A stretch of DNA of 64,000 nt, from NCBI GenBank assembly GCA_036924085.1, contig JAVGWX010000004.1, positions 82,537,441 to 82,601,440 on the forward strand. Reading direction: 5' to 3'. The notes under the pieces are model-generated. The model saw nothing but the letters and a program-made list of their open reading frames with translations. It made no database searches and had not been told where the DNA came from. Numbering within the stretch: the first letter of the stretch is position 1; each line of letters starts with the position of its first letter. A program made the translations under genes and the position numbers. This stretch comes from Ariolimax columbianus. Its lineage: Eukaryota > Mollusca > Gastropoda > Stylommatophora > Arionidae. Of the stretch, positions 31,278 to 41,711 are shown piece after piece.

Positions 31278-31860
31278 TCTTGGCTTGGTTCCGTTCGTTG
31301 TCAATCTTCCGCTACCAAACCATGAAAGGAGTCCAGAGAACGGAATGCGTTGTGTCGTAGTTTACAGCTTGACTGCGATATGTCCACCTTACGGTCCAAC
31401 ACATACGACTTCAGCAAGCATTTCTTGAGTACCGGGTTAGCATTCCCTCTTCGATCCCTTCTCCTTAACCATTCTGCCCTGCTGCAGCCTGTTATCCAGG
31501 ATCACCGCGTGGAGGTATAGAAGGGTCTTGGCAGCTCTGGTTCGCTGGCCCTGACGCTATCAGTCAGCTATGGGTCGCTGACCACTGTAGCTCATGCGCT
31601 GCTCACCACCTTGATCCATTCTTGTGGTATAACACTGGTCTTGTGCTTTTCAGCAGTTTGTCAGTCCTGTCCTGAAGTCAACTACTAGCATTTGGTGTTC
31701 TGATCCGCAGTCAGCACCAGATAGTGTCTTCGAGGGTCATTCATCTGATCGCCATCTTTGTTAGAGTGTAGTCTATTTGGTTCCTATGCGAGTGATGCTC
31801 GAAAAGGTTTGCGCATTCGTATAAATGAGTCAAGGCGCAGCTCAGCATCTTGATCCCATT
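31278..31860 (-). mobile_element. GAA-tail repeat, second insertion in the same LINE-C, itself interrupted
   Basis: Family blocks run from GTTCGTTGTCAATCTTCCGC at about 31295 to ACCACCTTGATCC at about 31616. A second copy of the start, CTCAGCATCTTGATCCCA, lies at 31842-31858. In between is a 225-bp LINE endonuclease piece. TGGCAAGTG flanks the whole at 31269-31277 and 31861-31869. The tail here is CCAAGCCAAG-like, without GAA repeats. Confidence 0.8.
31620..31845 (-). mobile_element. LINE endonuclease fragment inside a GAA-tail repeat
   Basis: The minus strand reads HRNQIDYTLTKMAIR and, in a neighbouring frame, SGADCGSEHQMLVVDFRTGL. NQIDY followed by GAD-GS-H is the end of apurinic-type LINE endonucleases, where the usual motif is SDH. 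Here it is SEH, so the catalytic aspartate seems lost. The piece is about 75 codons with one frameshift and has no LINE ends. Confidence 0.75.
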
Positions 31861-32334
31861 TGGCAAGTGAAAATGGACCGTACGAGAAAATGATGGAAAG
31901 ACAACATCCATAAATAAACTAACCTACGACCCGAGAAAGAGAAGGAAAAAAACACAACAACAGCAGACAGAGGAGAGGGGACGCAAGATTGTGGATGTGC
32001 CAGAATTGTGCCCCAACATTCTCAAGAGTTCAAGGAATAAACAGAACTGGTGTGGTTTTCATAACAGAACTTTTGATCTGAACGAGAAGTGTCTCGTCGA
32101 AACACAATCTATCCCTTAAATAATGACGACATCCGTCTGTAAATCTGCAATCATCTCTATCAATGAGCCACATCAAGTGTTTGATGCTAGATTATCAAAA
32201 GTTGTTTAAACTAATTTCAGTCCGTTGTCTTGTAATACTATGTTAGAGGCCAAAGAGTCCGACAGCAGCCAGCTACTTATAGCGTCTTCTTGTGATCGCA
32301 TCATAGATCTTTACGCCATCAGACTAGTTTCCGC

Positions 32335-32660
32335 GATGAACCGACCATTGACTGCAGTTGCTCTTTAGCTCCATTCGTCTTGCTGATTGCTTGCGTCAGG
32401 GTCAGCGAACAACTGACAAAGACCTTGCTCTGCCTCAAAGCGGCGGTCCTAGAAACTGGCTACACTAGTGTAATCTAGCTAACAGAATAGGGATCACATT
32501 TTAGAATGACAAACACGTAACCTAAAAAAAATGTTGCTGAAATCGGGATGTGTTGGACCGAAAGGCGCCGATATCGCAGCCTCACTGTAACTAAGACAGA
32601 ACGTCACAAAATCCTTTTCAGGACGTCACAGAAAAATAAGTATCAGGTCGGGTCTAGAGG
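32335..32660 (+). mobile_element. GAA-tail repeat, diverged subfamily
   Basis: Order of blocks: TGCTTGCGTCAGGGTCAGCG, AACTGACAAAGACC, GCGGCGGTCCTAGAAACTGG, then GGGATGTGTTGGACCGAAAG, CGCCGATATCGCAGCCTCAC, TCCTTTTCAGGACGTCACAG. It shares wording (CAGGACG, GCAGCCTC) with the copies at 36290-36860, 43365-43480 and 58178-58555, which form a subfamily distinct from the reference copy. Confidence 0.75.
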
Positions 32661-32729
32661 TTTGTTTGGGCTATTTTTCCATCCCAAGTCGCAAATGAGG
32701 GAGAATGTGGTTATAACATTAAGTCTTGG
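32661..32729. other. Unassigned short gap
   Basis: Nothing recognised between the GAA-tail repeat and the next SINE. Confidence 0.4.
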
Positions 32730-33205
<476 letters not shown>

Positions 33206-33490
33206 AAATAATGAGATATTTAGGGCTTTCCGCTTCATTGCTGTTTCGGTAATACGTCGCTTCTCTTCGTCTGATTTGCATCGACTCCAAATATCACACC
33301 CATAAACCATTGCTGGGATAACCCTGATATTGAAGGTGGGAGCCCTGGTCTTGACATCAATCATCTACTTGAGTATCGCTTTAATTCAGTTGAAGCTGAG
33401 CCTTGCCGTCACTCTGCCAAGTGAGATATCCTTTTTAATTATCGATTTTATGATTAAGTAGCCAAATACATTGATATTTTAGATGAGCTT
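33206..33490 (-). mobile_element. LINE fragment, C-terminal region (lineage F), cut by a SINE tail
   Basis: The minus strand reads ISLGRVTARLSFN, then after a stop MIDVKTRAPTFNIRVIPAMV, YGCDIWSRCKSDEEKRRITE and [12 protein letters not shown]. The V-P-M-YG-E/D-W and RRMERKMLGISL pattern is common to LINE C-termini. It ends abruptly at the (GATA)n tail of SINE-5 copy 1. Confidence 0.8.
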
Positions 33491-33559
33491 ATTTTATAAT
33501 TGCAACTCTTCACTGCAACAACAAAAAGTAAAACAGTACCTCAAGAGCTAACTCTTCTC

Positions 33560-33640
33560 CTGCGTTCGTTCTCAAAGTCCCGCTACCTAGTCCTGAACAG
33601 GGCTTATCAACAAGCAGGATGTAGTCCAGCACGAACTACT
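33560..33640 (-). mobile_element. GAA-tail repeat, short 3' fragment
   Basis: GCGTTCGTTCTCAAAGTCCC, GCTACCTAGTCCTGAACAGG and AGCAGGATGTAGTCCAG match the 3' end region in minus orientation. Only about 80 bp. A 59-bp array follows. Confidence 0.75.
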
Positions 33641-33649
33641 AACCAGACT

Positions 33650-33950
33650 GTTCTTGTCGCCACGCTGGCTATCCCATAAATAATAACTTCTATTCTCTGT
33701 CTCAGACTGTTCTTGTCGCCACGCGGGCTATAGCCTAAATAACCACTTCTATTCTCTGTCTCAGACTAATCTTGTCGACACGCGGGCTATAGCCTAAATA
33801 ACCACTTCTATTCTCTGTCTCAGACTAATCTTGTCGCCACGCTGGCGATCCCCTAAATGACCACTTCAATTCTCTGTCTCAATCTAATCTTGTCTCCAAG
33901 CTAGTGACCCCATAAATAGCCACTTCTATTTTCATAATAAAACTAGTTGC
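33650..33950. repeat. 59-bp tandem array, about 5 copies
   Basis: The unit contains AGACTAATCTTGTCGCCACG, CGGGCTATAGCCTAAATAAC and CACTTCTATTCTCTGTCTC. Copies diverge toward the right end (AAGCTAGTGACCCC). Spacing between successive TCTTGTCG motifs is about 59 bp. Confidence 0.9.
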
Positions 33951-34449
33951 TTGTCTCCGACTTCGTATTTCGCCATATTGTTTATCTCTCAAATAAACAA
34001 GAAAATACTCTTAACAAAAATGGTGCGAGTGTCTTTGCTACTGAAAGTACATAATGAATTAGTAGATAGCAACAGTAAATTCCCCAGAATTAAAGAAACC
34101 CGAAAGCTGAGCAAAGAATAGTAACACTAAAACCTACCAGTTATATCGTAGGAGTCAACTAAGGAATGTTGAGCGAGTGGCTGACTACCCGCTCCTGTAG
34201 AAACGTTTAGTAATAAAAACTTCACAGTTTTGGACATATGAGCATTTGATGAATTGGTGACTATTTAATGGCATGTGCTCCTAATGGACTGAAAATGATT
34301 TAAGGGATTTATTGATTGAACTGACAATGCCTTACAAATTTAAAGTTTTGCGTGGATGTATTCGCCTAGTTATACTGTGGCTTCTATCAGCAACAAAAAA
34401 ACCTGATTGCCTTTTCAACGAAAACACCTTTGGTGCGATTATGGATTAC
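33951..34449. other. Unassigned stretch
   Basis: AT-rich, no recognised content. Confidence 0.4.
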
Positions 34450-34690
34450 AAATCGGGGTACCAAGTGGTCTCGGGGTAAGGTTGTCTCGGGTGCTGGAGG
34501 CCGCATGTTCAAATCACGGTGGAATCGGGATTTTTTTACGTGAATCAACCGGTAAATATTTTCCCTGATTTCTGAGTAATGACATGTTACCCGTGTGCAG
34601 TGGCGCGCACATTAAAAATCTCTTAGCGGTTGGAAATCGAAAAGAGTAGGCCTAACGACCGCTGCTCGGGCAAAGTTCAAGTTAAAATTT
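34450..34690 (+). mobile_element. tRNA-derived SINE (group SINE-4), single copy
   Basis: A box TGGTCTCGGGGTAAGG at 34466-34481 and B box ATGTTCAAATC at 34505-34515, 24 bases apart, are a good tRNA-like pair. The body includes CCGTGTGCAGTGGCGCGCAC and GAGTAGGCCTAACGACCGCT, which looks like the conserved centre of a SINE. No second copy is in the window, so the limits are estimates. Confidence 0.65.
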
Positions 34691-34784
34691 ACTCAAATTA
34701 TTCTAGGGATTCTGGCTCTACAGAGAATATGTTGCAAAAAGGGGACTGTGGGGCTAAAACATCAGTTCTTGTTTATGAGGATAG

Positions 34785-35298
<514 letters not shown>

Positions 35299-35837
35299 AC
35301 ACATAATGTGGTTAAGCTGAAATTAATGACCACCTGCCAGAGGATGCCTTCAGTGGAAGATCTATCAATATACAGATCAAAAGCGATAGAGACAAAGCAG
35401 GTGTAGAGCATGGATGGTGGTATGAGAGAAAGTTATAATAATCTGTACAACCAACGAAATTAACGATTTATCAGTAACAACAATATTAGTAATTTTCTAA
35501 GATGAACATGGCATATGGTCGTCTGCCTGGAAAACAGTGATATAGTTTATTCGTAAAACAACCTTACAAAATTCTATAACATGCACAAGAAACGTTAAAT
35601 GAAACCAAGTTGTGTCACATGTTCCCCATATAGTGGAGCGATCACCCAACACCCAACAGCGCTTTGATTAAACTTGCTGTTTGTGTGGCTATTTTCCAGC
35701 TCACATGAGCTGGGCCGACCATAATTCTTCTAGATATGTGTTATGGGCTGTAATATGACAACACAAGTGAGCAAACATAATTATACGACAGGCTCTTCTA
35801 TAAATATATATATATATAAACGGTCAATACGACTTCT
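35299..35837. other. Unassigned stretch
   Basis: No recognised content. A short (TA)n run lies at 35805-35817, just before the next SINE. Confidence 0.4.
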
Positions 35838-36036
35838 TCCCATTGGTGGGGTAGTCGAGTTGTTTTTTTTTCCTTTCTAGCCGCTTCGCCACCGTCGTAG
35901 CCACGTAGTGTACTAGCTATGTTTGTTTAATTATTTCACCCGCAACAGAAAAACAACATTTGCCATACCTGGATTCGAACCGCTACCCTCCTTGTCGGAA
36001 GACAGGCCTCGAAACCATTCGGCCACGCGCTCCTAT
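35838..36036 (-). mobile_element. tRNA-derived SINE (group SINE-2)
   Basis: On the minus strand the A box region is GCGCGTGGCCGAATGG (36015-36030) and the B box is GGTTCGAATCC (35971-35981), both near consensus. This is the best-preserved head of the group. The body carries the complement of TGTTTAATTATTTCACCC and of ATTGGTGGGGTAGTCGAG. A T9 run at 35862-35870 interrupts the body. Confidence 0.87.
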
Positions 36037-36289
36037 ATATATATTTATATACACACACTAAAACAAATAAATAAATACATACACAAGCATGCAAACATAC
36101 GTACGGTAACTTGACCTTGTTAATGCTCTTTTTATCCCTGATTTGGAATCAGTACTTTGTTTTGTTGGATGTATCATGTAATCTTTATATCCACGATATA
36201 TGGCCGTAATTGCTGTAGATTACGAAACTCAATCAATCGATCAATCAGTCAGTCGAAATCTCGTCGCACCATTTGTTAAAATATATGGA

Positions 36290-36860
36290 ACCGAACAGCC
36301 AGTGACTCATAGCCGGCTGCTTGCATCAGGGTCAATGACTCAAGCTGGCTGCATGCATCAGGGTCAGGGATATAGCTAACTGCTTGAAACAGGGTCAGTG
36401 ACTCATAACTGCTTGCTTACATCAGGGTCAGTGACATAGCTGGCTGCATGCATCAGGGTCAGTGACTCAAGCTGGCTGCTTCCATCAGGGCCAGTGACAC
36501 AAGCTGGCTGCTTGCATCAGGGTCAGTGACTTAATCTGGCTGCTTGCATCAGGGTCAGTGACTCATAGCTGGCTGCTTGCATCAGGATCACTGACTCATA
36601 GCTGGCTGCTTGCTTCAGGGTCAGTGACTGATAACTGACCAAGACCAGATTCAGCTTCCCAGTGCCGGCCCTGGAAACCATGCAGCCTGGCTAAGAATTT
36701 AATGATCAAAGAGGTAAGGCAAATTCGGTCCCACAAATGCCATGCTTAAAAAGAATGTGCCATCCGAAAAGCCCAGATGTGGCAGTATCTCTGTAAACTT
36801 CAGAACGCCGTCAGAACGTCCCTGTTGGGATGAACGCTACAGACGAAGAAGATAACTCTT
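36290..36860 (+). mobile_element. GAA-tail repeat with an internal minisatellite expansion
   Basis: The right part (36640-36860) follows the diverged subfamily: GACCAAGACC, GGCCCTGGAAACCATG, then GCCATCCGAAAAGCCCAGAT, GTGGCAGTATCTCTGTAAAC and GAACGCTACAGACGAAGAAG. The left part (36300-36640) is a tandem run of the family's own internal segment. The tail is short (GACGAAGAAGA). Confidence 0.75.
36300..36640. repeat. About 33-bp minisatellite derived from the GAA-tail repeat
   Basis: The unit is AGCTGGCTGCTTGCATCAGG plus GTCAGTGACTCAT. About ten units vary in length by a few bases (CATAGCTGG versus CAAGCTGG). In ordinary GAA-tail copies the matching segment (AGCTGACTGCTAGCGTCAGG, GCCAGCGA) occurs once, so the array expanded inside the element. 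Confidence 0.9.
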
Positions 36861-37027
36861 TCTGGTTATTTGCTGTGCAATTCTATAGCAATGTTTTTTT
36901 TACATGGCGAGGTTGCTTGTCCTATGTACAACCTTCTTTAGTCGCCTCTATCGATATAAAAGGACAAAAACAGTGAGTTTATTCGCTTTGCTGCCTGAAG
37001 TTTTCTGGTTGTGAAACTTATCGGTGA

Positions 37028-37130
37028 GTTTCAGGTCAGGTCATCCCGTAACAGGTGAGGTCGTTGGGGCACACACGAAGACACCCTCACAACGCCACGC
37101 CACCCTTCTCTGTCAGCCGGTTGGCGGTGA
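37028..37130 (-). mobile_element. LINE-C 3' end fragment
   Basis: The plus strand reads CAGGTCAGGTCATCCCGTAA, CAGGTGAGGTCGTTGGGGCA and CACACGAAGACACCCTCACA, the complement of the LINE-C C-terminus and TGACC tail seen at 37858-38000. About 100 bp only, a heavily 5'-truncated insertion. Confidence 0.8.
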
Positions 37131-37494
37131 GTTAAAAAAAAAGTTAAAATACAGTTTTCTCTCCATATGTAAGCCTACCTTGCTGAGTTTGGAAAGCTTG
37201 CGCGCCACAATTATCCAAGTAGCTATGCCGGCGGGAGTTTTACTCCTGGCAGGGTCACTCAAGCCGGCAAGGTCTTTAGAGAGGTGTCAAAAAAAAAGGG
37301 CTGAGGAGCAGGTGGAGCCCTATAGGTGTAGGTGTAGATTCCACTGCCGAGTTGTACATGCTCTTGGCTGCACCAATCCATCCCTACTTCATGGGTGAAA
37401 TGCATTCTTGTCTTGTTCTTTACTTTTTGTTCTCTATCATTTATCCCCATGGATGACGAAGAGATGCAGACCAGCGGAAATTGCACCTCTACCC
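37131..37494. other. Unassigned stretch
   Basis: Open frames of 112-124 codons overlap on both strands, and I recognise no domain. Poly(A) runs at 37134-37145 and 37292-37300. Confidence 0.35.
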
Positions 37495-37690
37495 CTTTGT
37501 GAGGATCTTCCAGGTGGCGGGGAATGCCACACATACCATCACTACAGATGGGCTGGCAGGACGTGATGATCTTCCAGGTGGTGGGGATGTCACACATACC
37601 ATCACTAGAGATGGGCTGGGAGGACGTGACGATCTTCTAGGTGGCAGGGATACCACACATACCATCACTACAGATAGGCTGAGAAAACTG
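37495..37690. repeat. 63-bp tandem array, 3 copies
   Basis: The unit includes GATCTTCCAGGTGG, ACACATACCATCACTACAGA and TGGGCTGGCAGGACGTGA. Spacing of ACACATACC is 63 bp. Because 63 is a multiple of three, a 21-residue repeat stays open, but nothing suggests it is translated. Confidence 0.88.
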
Positions 37691-37857
37691 ACGGAAGAAT
37701 GATGAGATAGCCGACCCAGATGAATATGATATGTCCCTGACAGGACGTGACGATCCTAGGAAACCGATACACTGGAATGCCTCCCTTCGGGGATATTCGA
37801 AAGATGCGTCCATAACCCCCCCCCCCCACCCCCTTTCACAATCATGATGCCTCTTAG

Positions 37858-38530
37858 GTCAGGTCAAACCAGGTCTGGTCATCCGTAACCGGTGAGAGGT
37901 CGTTGGTGTACACATGAAGACATCCTCACAACACCACACCACCCTTCCCTGTTAGCGGCCGCTGCCTGTGACTCTTCTGGTCGGAGATTGGCCCATTCTT
38001 TTATGTTGTCCTCCCATCTCTTTTTGGGACGGCCTCTTCGTCGTCTGCCTTGCACCTTTCCGTGGATGATCGTATTTGCAAGACCATTTGATCTCGATAT
38101 GTGACCGTACCAAATGAGTTCCCTTCTTTTGACAGTTGCCAAGAGTTCTTCAAAATGCCCTATTGTTGTTGTAATTTTATCTCGTATTTCCTCATTTGTA
38201 ACTCGATCTTTGTACGTGACGTTTAAAAATCTTCGGAAACATTTCATCTCCAAGGCCTGTATCCTTCATTGAAGGTCAGCTGTAGCTAGCTGTCCATGTC
38301 TCACAAGCATAGAGGAATATTGACAGGACCAGTGTACGCATTAATCCGATCTTCGTGCATAGTGCTAACCGTTTATCTTGCCAGATTTTGTTAAGCCGTG
38401 CAAGCGCCGCTATTGTCTGTGCTATTCTGGCCAACACCTCACATTTTGATCTTTCATCACTGACAATCGACCCTAGATATTTAAAACGGTCAACCACTTC
38501 GAGTTCCTGACCAACGGTCTCTTAGACAAC
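37858..38530 (-). mobile_element. LINE-C fragment, palm end to C-terminus, with TGACC tail
   Basis: On the minus strand: VVDRFKYLGSIVSDERSKCE, VLARIAQTIAALARLNKIWQ, LALCTKIGLMRTLVLSIFLY with ACETWTA, then MEMKCFRRFLNVTYKDRVTN, LIWYGHISRSNGLANTIIHG, GRPKKRWEDNIKEWANLRP and a C-terminal QRPLTGYG. It reads nearly intact with one frame change near 38260-38275. The tail is the complement of TTAGGTCAGGTCA. This is the best protein reference for LINE-C in the window. It lacks the RT catalytic motifs. Confidence 0.92.
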
Positions 38531-39509
38531 AGACTTTATACGAGATTGGACGCCGCCTCAACAGTTCAGGATGATGTGTGCGTTTGTCCGGTTGGCATTG
38601 GGCTGTCAAGAGCTGCCAGCTCACAGCTGAAGGGATTATTTCATCATCATCATCAAAATTCGATTTTACGAAATAATTCAAAGTTAATAAGAATAGACGC
38701 TTCGACAAATTCTAGACTTCCCCAAGGAATGGACAAAACGAGTACATTGCACAAGACACGAGTAATCTAAGTTAAATGAATAACGTTATATTTTAAGTAA
38801 TATTTATTTACTTATTAAATTCTTATATATCCTGATTACTTCAACATTCGTGAGAAATTCTATAATATAGACGACCCTACTGAGATTAATCATACATCGT
38901 TATCCCTGTGGTTTGTTTGTTATTTCCATTAGTTTCGATCAGACGATCTGGAAGGCTGTGTAGCAATTGAAAAGATAAACTACAAAATAGACAGTAGCCA
39001 TAACTTCCACGCATGAACTGGGATAGTTCAAACGCACAATGTCACTCTTGCAAAGCAAACATTCTATCAGAAAATCCAGTGTCGTTTGGACCGTAAAAGA
39101 AACGGTCATTTACAAATATGTGTGTGAGATGCCAGTTTGGGCCAAGCAAAGGTCAAACCATTACGCCTTCTCGGCGCATCATTTTCTTTAACGGATTTCC
39201 CTGGCTTCAAAAGATTTACTTTGGCTAGACTCTGAGAAAACATGTAAATTATTGCTCCCAACGCTAACTGTTCGATGTAATTACTCGATTGCGGGTGTTA
39301 AAAAAAGGCTTTAGCTAAGTCAACTACAAAATTATGTTGATTTCTAACATTTTGGCGAGTTAGCTGCGAATATTAGCAGTGGCTGGACACTTTATGTACC
39401 ATCATCATCACGTTCCAGGTCGACTAGCGTAGGCGTTCATGGGCTTCAGTATCTTCTCTGTTGAGAAGATTGTATTCATGTTCTGTGGACCGTAATCCAT
39501 ACTATGATG
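38531..39509. other. Unassigned stretch
   Basis: No recognised coding content. A (CAT)5 run at 38641-38655 and ATCATCATCA at 39402-39412 could be isolated triplet tails of LINE-B in minus orientation, but the adjoining sequence does not clearly match that LINE. Confidence 0.35.
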
Positions 39510-40235
39510 CAGTTGCAGTTGTAACTGTTGTTGTTGTTATTGTCGTTATTATTTTTGTAGCTGGTTTCGTTGCCGTTATAGCTGTTATTGTTGTTGCAGA
39601 TGTTGTTTTTGCGCTTGTTGTTGTAGCTGTTGTTGCTGAGGATGTTGTACTTGTGTTGTTGCTGCTATTATTGTTGCTGCTGTTGTTGTTTTTGCTGTTG
39701 TTTTTGGAGCTGTTGTTGCTGAGGATGTTGTATTTGTGTTGTTTTTACTGTTAATTTTGCTGTTATTTTCGCTGTTATTGTTGCTGTTATTGTTGCTGTT
39801 ATTGTTGCCGCTGTTGTTGTTGTAGCTGTTGTTGCTGAGGATGTTGTATTTGTGTTGTTGTTGCTGTTATTGTTGCTGCTGTTGTTTTTGCTGTTGTTTT
39901 TGGAGCTGTTGCTGAGTATGTTGTATTTGTGTTGTTTTTACTATTGTTTTTTCTGTTATTGTTGTTGATGCTGTTGTACTTGTGTTGTTGTTGTTATTGT
40001 TGCTGCTGTTGTTTTTTTTGCTGTTGTTGTAGCTATTTTTGCTGAGCTGTTGTACTTGTGTTGTTGTTGTTGTTGTTGTTCCCTTTGCTGTTATTACTGC
40101 TGTTGCTGATAATGTTATTGTGTTGGATATTGCTGCTGTAACTGTTGCACAATTGCCTTTTTGCTGTTGTTTTTGGTTCTGTTGTTGTTGTTATTGCTGT
40201 AGTGTTTTTATTGTTGTTGTTGTTGTTGATGGGAA
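39510..40235. repeat. (TTG/CTG)n-rich trinucleotide tract
   Basis: About 725 bp of GTTGTTGCTG, GTTATTGTTGCTG and GTTGTTTTTGCTG units. A higher-order recurrence of GAGGATGTTGTATTTGTGTT is visible near 39720, 39838 and (shortened) 39910. Open frames read as V/L or N/T runs and are artefacts. Confidence 0.94.
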
Positions 40236-40249
40236 ATACAGAGATGACT

Positions 40250-40985
40250 GTCCATAGCGATACAGAAACTGAATACTTTGCAAAATCTGTGACACAACAT
40301 TTACAAAGAACACGACAGAGTACGGATGCAAGACATGGACCATCACACAAATATGAATACAGAGGAATGGGGCTTTCGAGACATAATGCTACAGAAGAAT
40401 CCTAAAAATACCTTTGGTAAAAAAAAGAAAACAAATAATGCCATCCTGCAAAATCTGAGTGGCAAAGCAACATGCAAAGGCCTCCGTCCACCGTAGATGA
40501 CGATGGCATAACTTTTTTGCTAGCGCTATTTTTAGTAAGGATTAACTGCGCGACTTTTTATCCTCACTTTCTCGTCTTGAGCCGCCCGATCCCAGTGGCA
40601 CATCATGGGCAAGACGACTAGGGTGCGACTACGAGATGCAGCTACTCCGCATCAAGTTTAACCGTGACGGCTTAACCACTTCGTCACTGAATCCCAAAGT
40701 GAACTGGCTTATAAGCCACGTTATGCGTCGGGAACTGAGGTTTTTCAGCCAAATCAAGCACCATGACGGACTGGAGAAAGCAGTTCTGAAGGGCATTGTT
40801 ACAGATACACGAGGCAGAAGCCGATCAAGGCGCAGATGGGCACAGGGCATCAAGGACACCCTAAACATGAACAAGAAATATGCTAGTAGACTGATTGCTG
40901 ATCTAGATTCCTATAGAATGTCTGTGATGAGAGCGACGTTCTGCCAAAAACACGCTGCATGATGATGATGACAGTGCCTTTTGAA
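40250..40985 (+). mobile_element. LINE-B fragment (RTE-like), C-terminal region with (ATG)n tail
   Basis: The left part (to about 40470) carries EYGCKTWTITQI, a RNGAFET block and ILKIP, a decayed match to the YGCESWTITK region. The right frame (40636-40962) reads NWLISHVMRRELRFFSQIKH, HDGLEKAVLKGIV, RGRSRSRRRWAQGIKDTLN and RMSVMRATFCQKHAA. The 3' end is GCATGATGATGATGACAG. It is broken between the two parts, and the RT catalytic region is missing. Confidence 0.86.
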
Positions 40986-41023
40986 TTTCTGACCGTATTG
41001 TTGAGCCCTACTGTTCCTTCTGG

Positions 41024-41383
41024 CTTGGCTTGGCTTCGTTCGTTCTCAATCTTCCGCTACCAAACCCTGAAAGGGCTTAAGTTGCAGAATGTAGTTCAGA
41101 GAACGGAATGCTTTGTGTCATAGTTTACAGTTTGACGGCGATATTTGCACCTTTCGGTCCAACACATCCGACTTCAGCAAGCATTTTTCAGTACCGGGTT
41201 AGCATTCCCTCTTCAATCCCTTCTCCTTAACCAGTCTGCTCTGCTGCAGCCTGTTATCCAGGATCACCGCCTGGAGGTACAGAAGGGTCTTGGCAGCTCT
41301 TGTTCGCTGGCCCTGACGCTAGCAGTCACCTATGAGTTGCTGACCGCTGCAGCTCATGCGCTGGTCAGCATCTTGATCCCAGT
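41024..41383 (-). mobile_element. GAA-tail repeat, near full length
   Basis: The plus strand runs CTTCGTTCGTTCTCAATCTT, CGCTACCAAACCCTGAAAGG, GCCTGTTATCCAGGATCACC, GCAGCTCTTGTTCGCTGGCC and ends GTCAGCATCTTGATCCC. The tail is GGCTTGGCTTCGTTCG without GAA repeats, so tails differ among copies. A 94-codon frame inside is not meaningful. Confidence 0.9.
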
Positions 41384-41711
41384 GATCCGTCTGATCTTCA
41401 TTGGTTTGCAATCATTTATAGTTATCTAATGGGCGTGGTTGGTCCACATGTCACCCCCCCCCCCCTCTCCACCCCAACCCCACAAATTGTGATTCGCATT
41501 GCAAAATTTAAAACTATATTAATTTAGTTACAGTTTGATTTGGCTGCAGTTTTCCATGCTGCTATGCCATGTTCTTGTACTGGTCTCATAGTCAAGTGTA
41601 CATCTTCATTAATACACTTTTATCTGCAAAGTTGATACATTCTAGAACTATTTTCACACATCCATTCTTTAATACACTTTCATCTGTTCCGCAAGTTGTT
41701 TAAGCAAATGG
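41384..41711. other. Unassigned stretch
   Basis: Contains a C13 run at 41452-41464. A loose duplication of TTAATACACTTTCATCTG/TTAATACACTTTTATCTG at about 41611 and 41670. No coding homology. Confidence 0.4.

Larger units (their letters stand above)
30480..32045 (+). mobile_element. LINE-C copy interrupted by two GAA-tail repeats
   Basis: Host segments are 30480-30542 (GDRFKYAG, then SNEGS), 30927-31277 (LRSLVLSTFLYAC, then EELRKKFPTTVKRRKLTWYG and HVSKSKSLAHKILYGK) and 31861-32045 (WKDNIHK, TNLRPEKE, and an A-A-ADRG block). Taken in order they follow the LINE-C protein at 37858-38530. GAA-tail repeats occupy 30541-30914 and 31278-31860. Insertion points are marked by 12-bp and 9-bp direct repeats. 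The LINE itself carries stops and was dead or dying when hit. Confidence 0.85.

Noticed and set aside
35971..36030. Possible tRNA gene with near-perfect A and B boxes
   Set aside because: The boxes belong to a SINE-2 head with the typical SINE body, present in several copies. No complete cloverleaf could be drawn.
39461..40257. Valine/leucine- or asparagine-rich frames in the TTG/CTG tract
   Set aside because: Trinucleotide repeat composition explains them; all frames are similarly biased.
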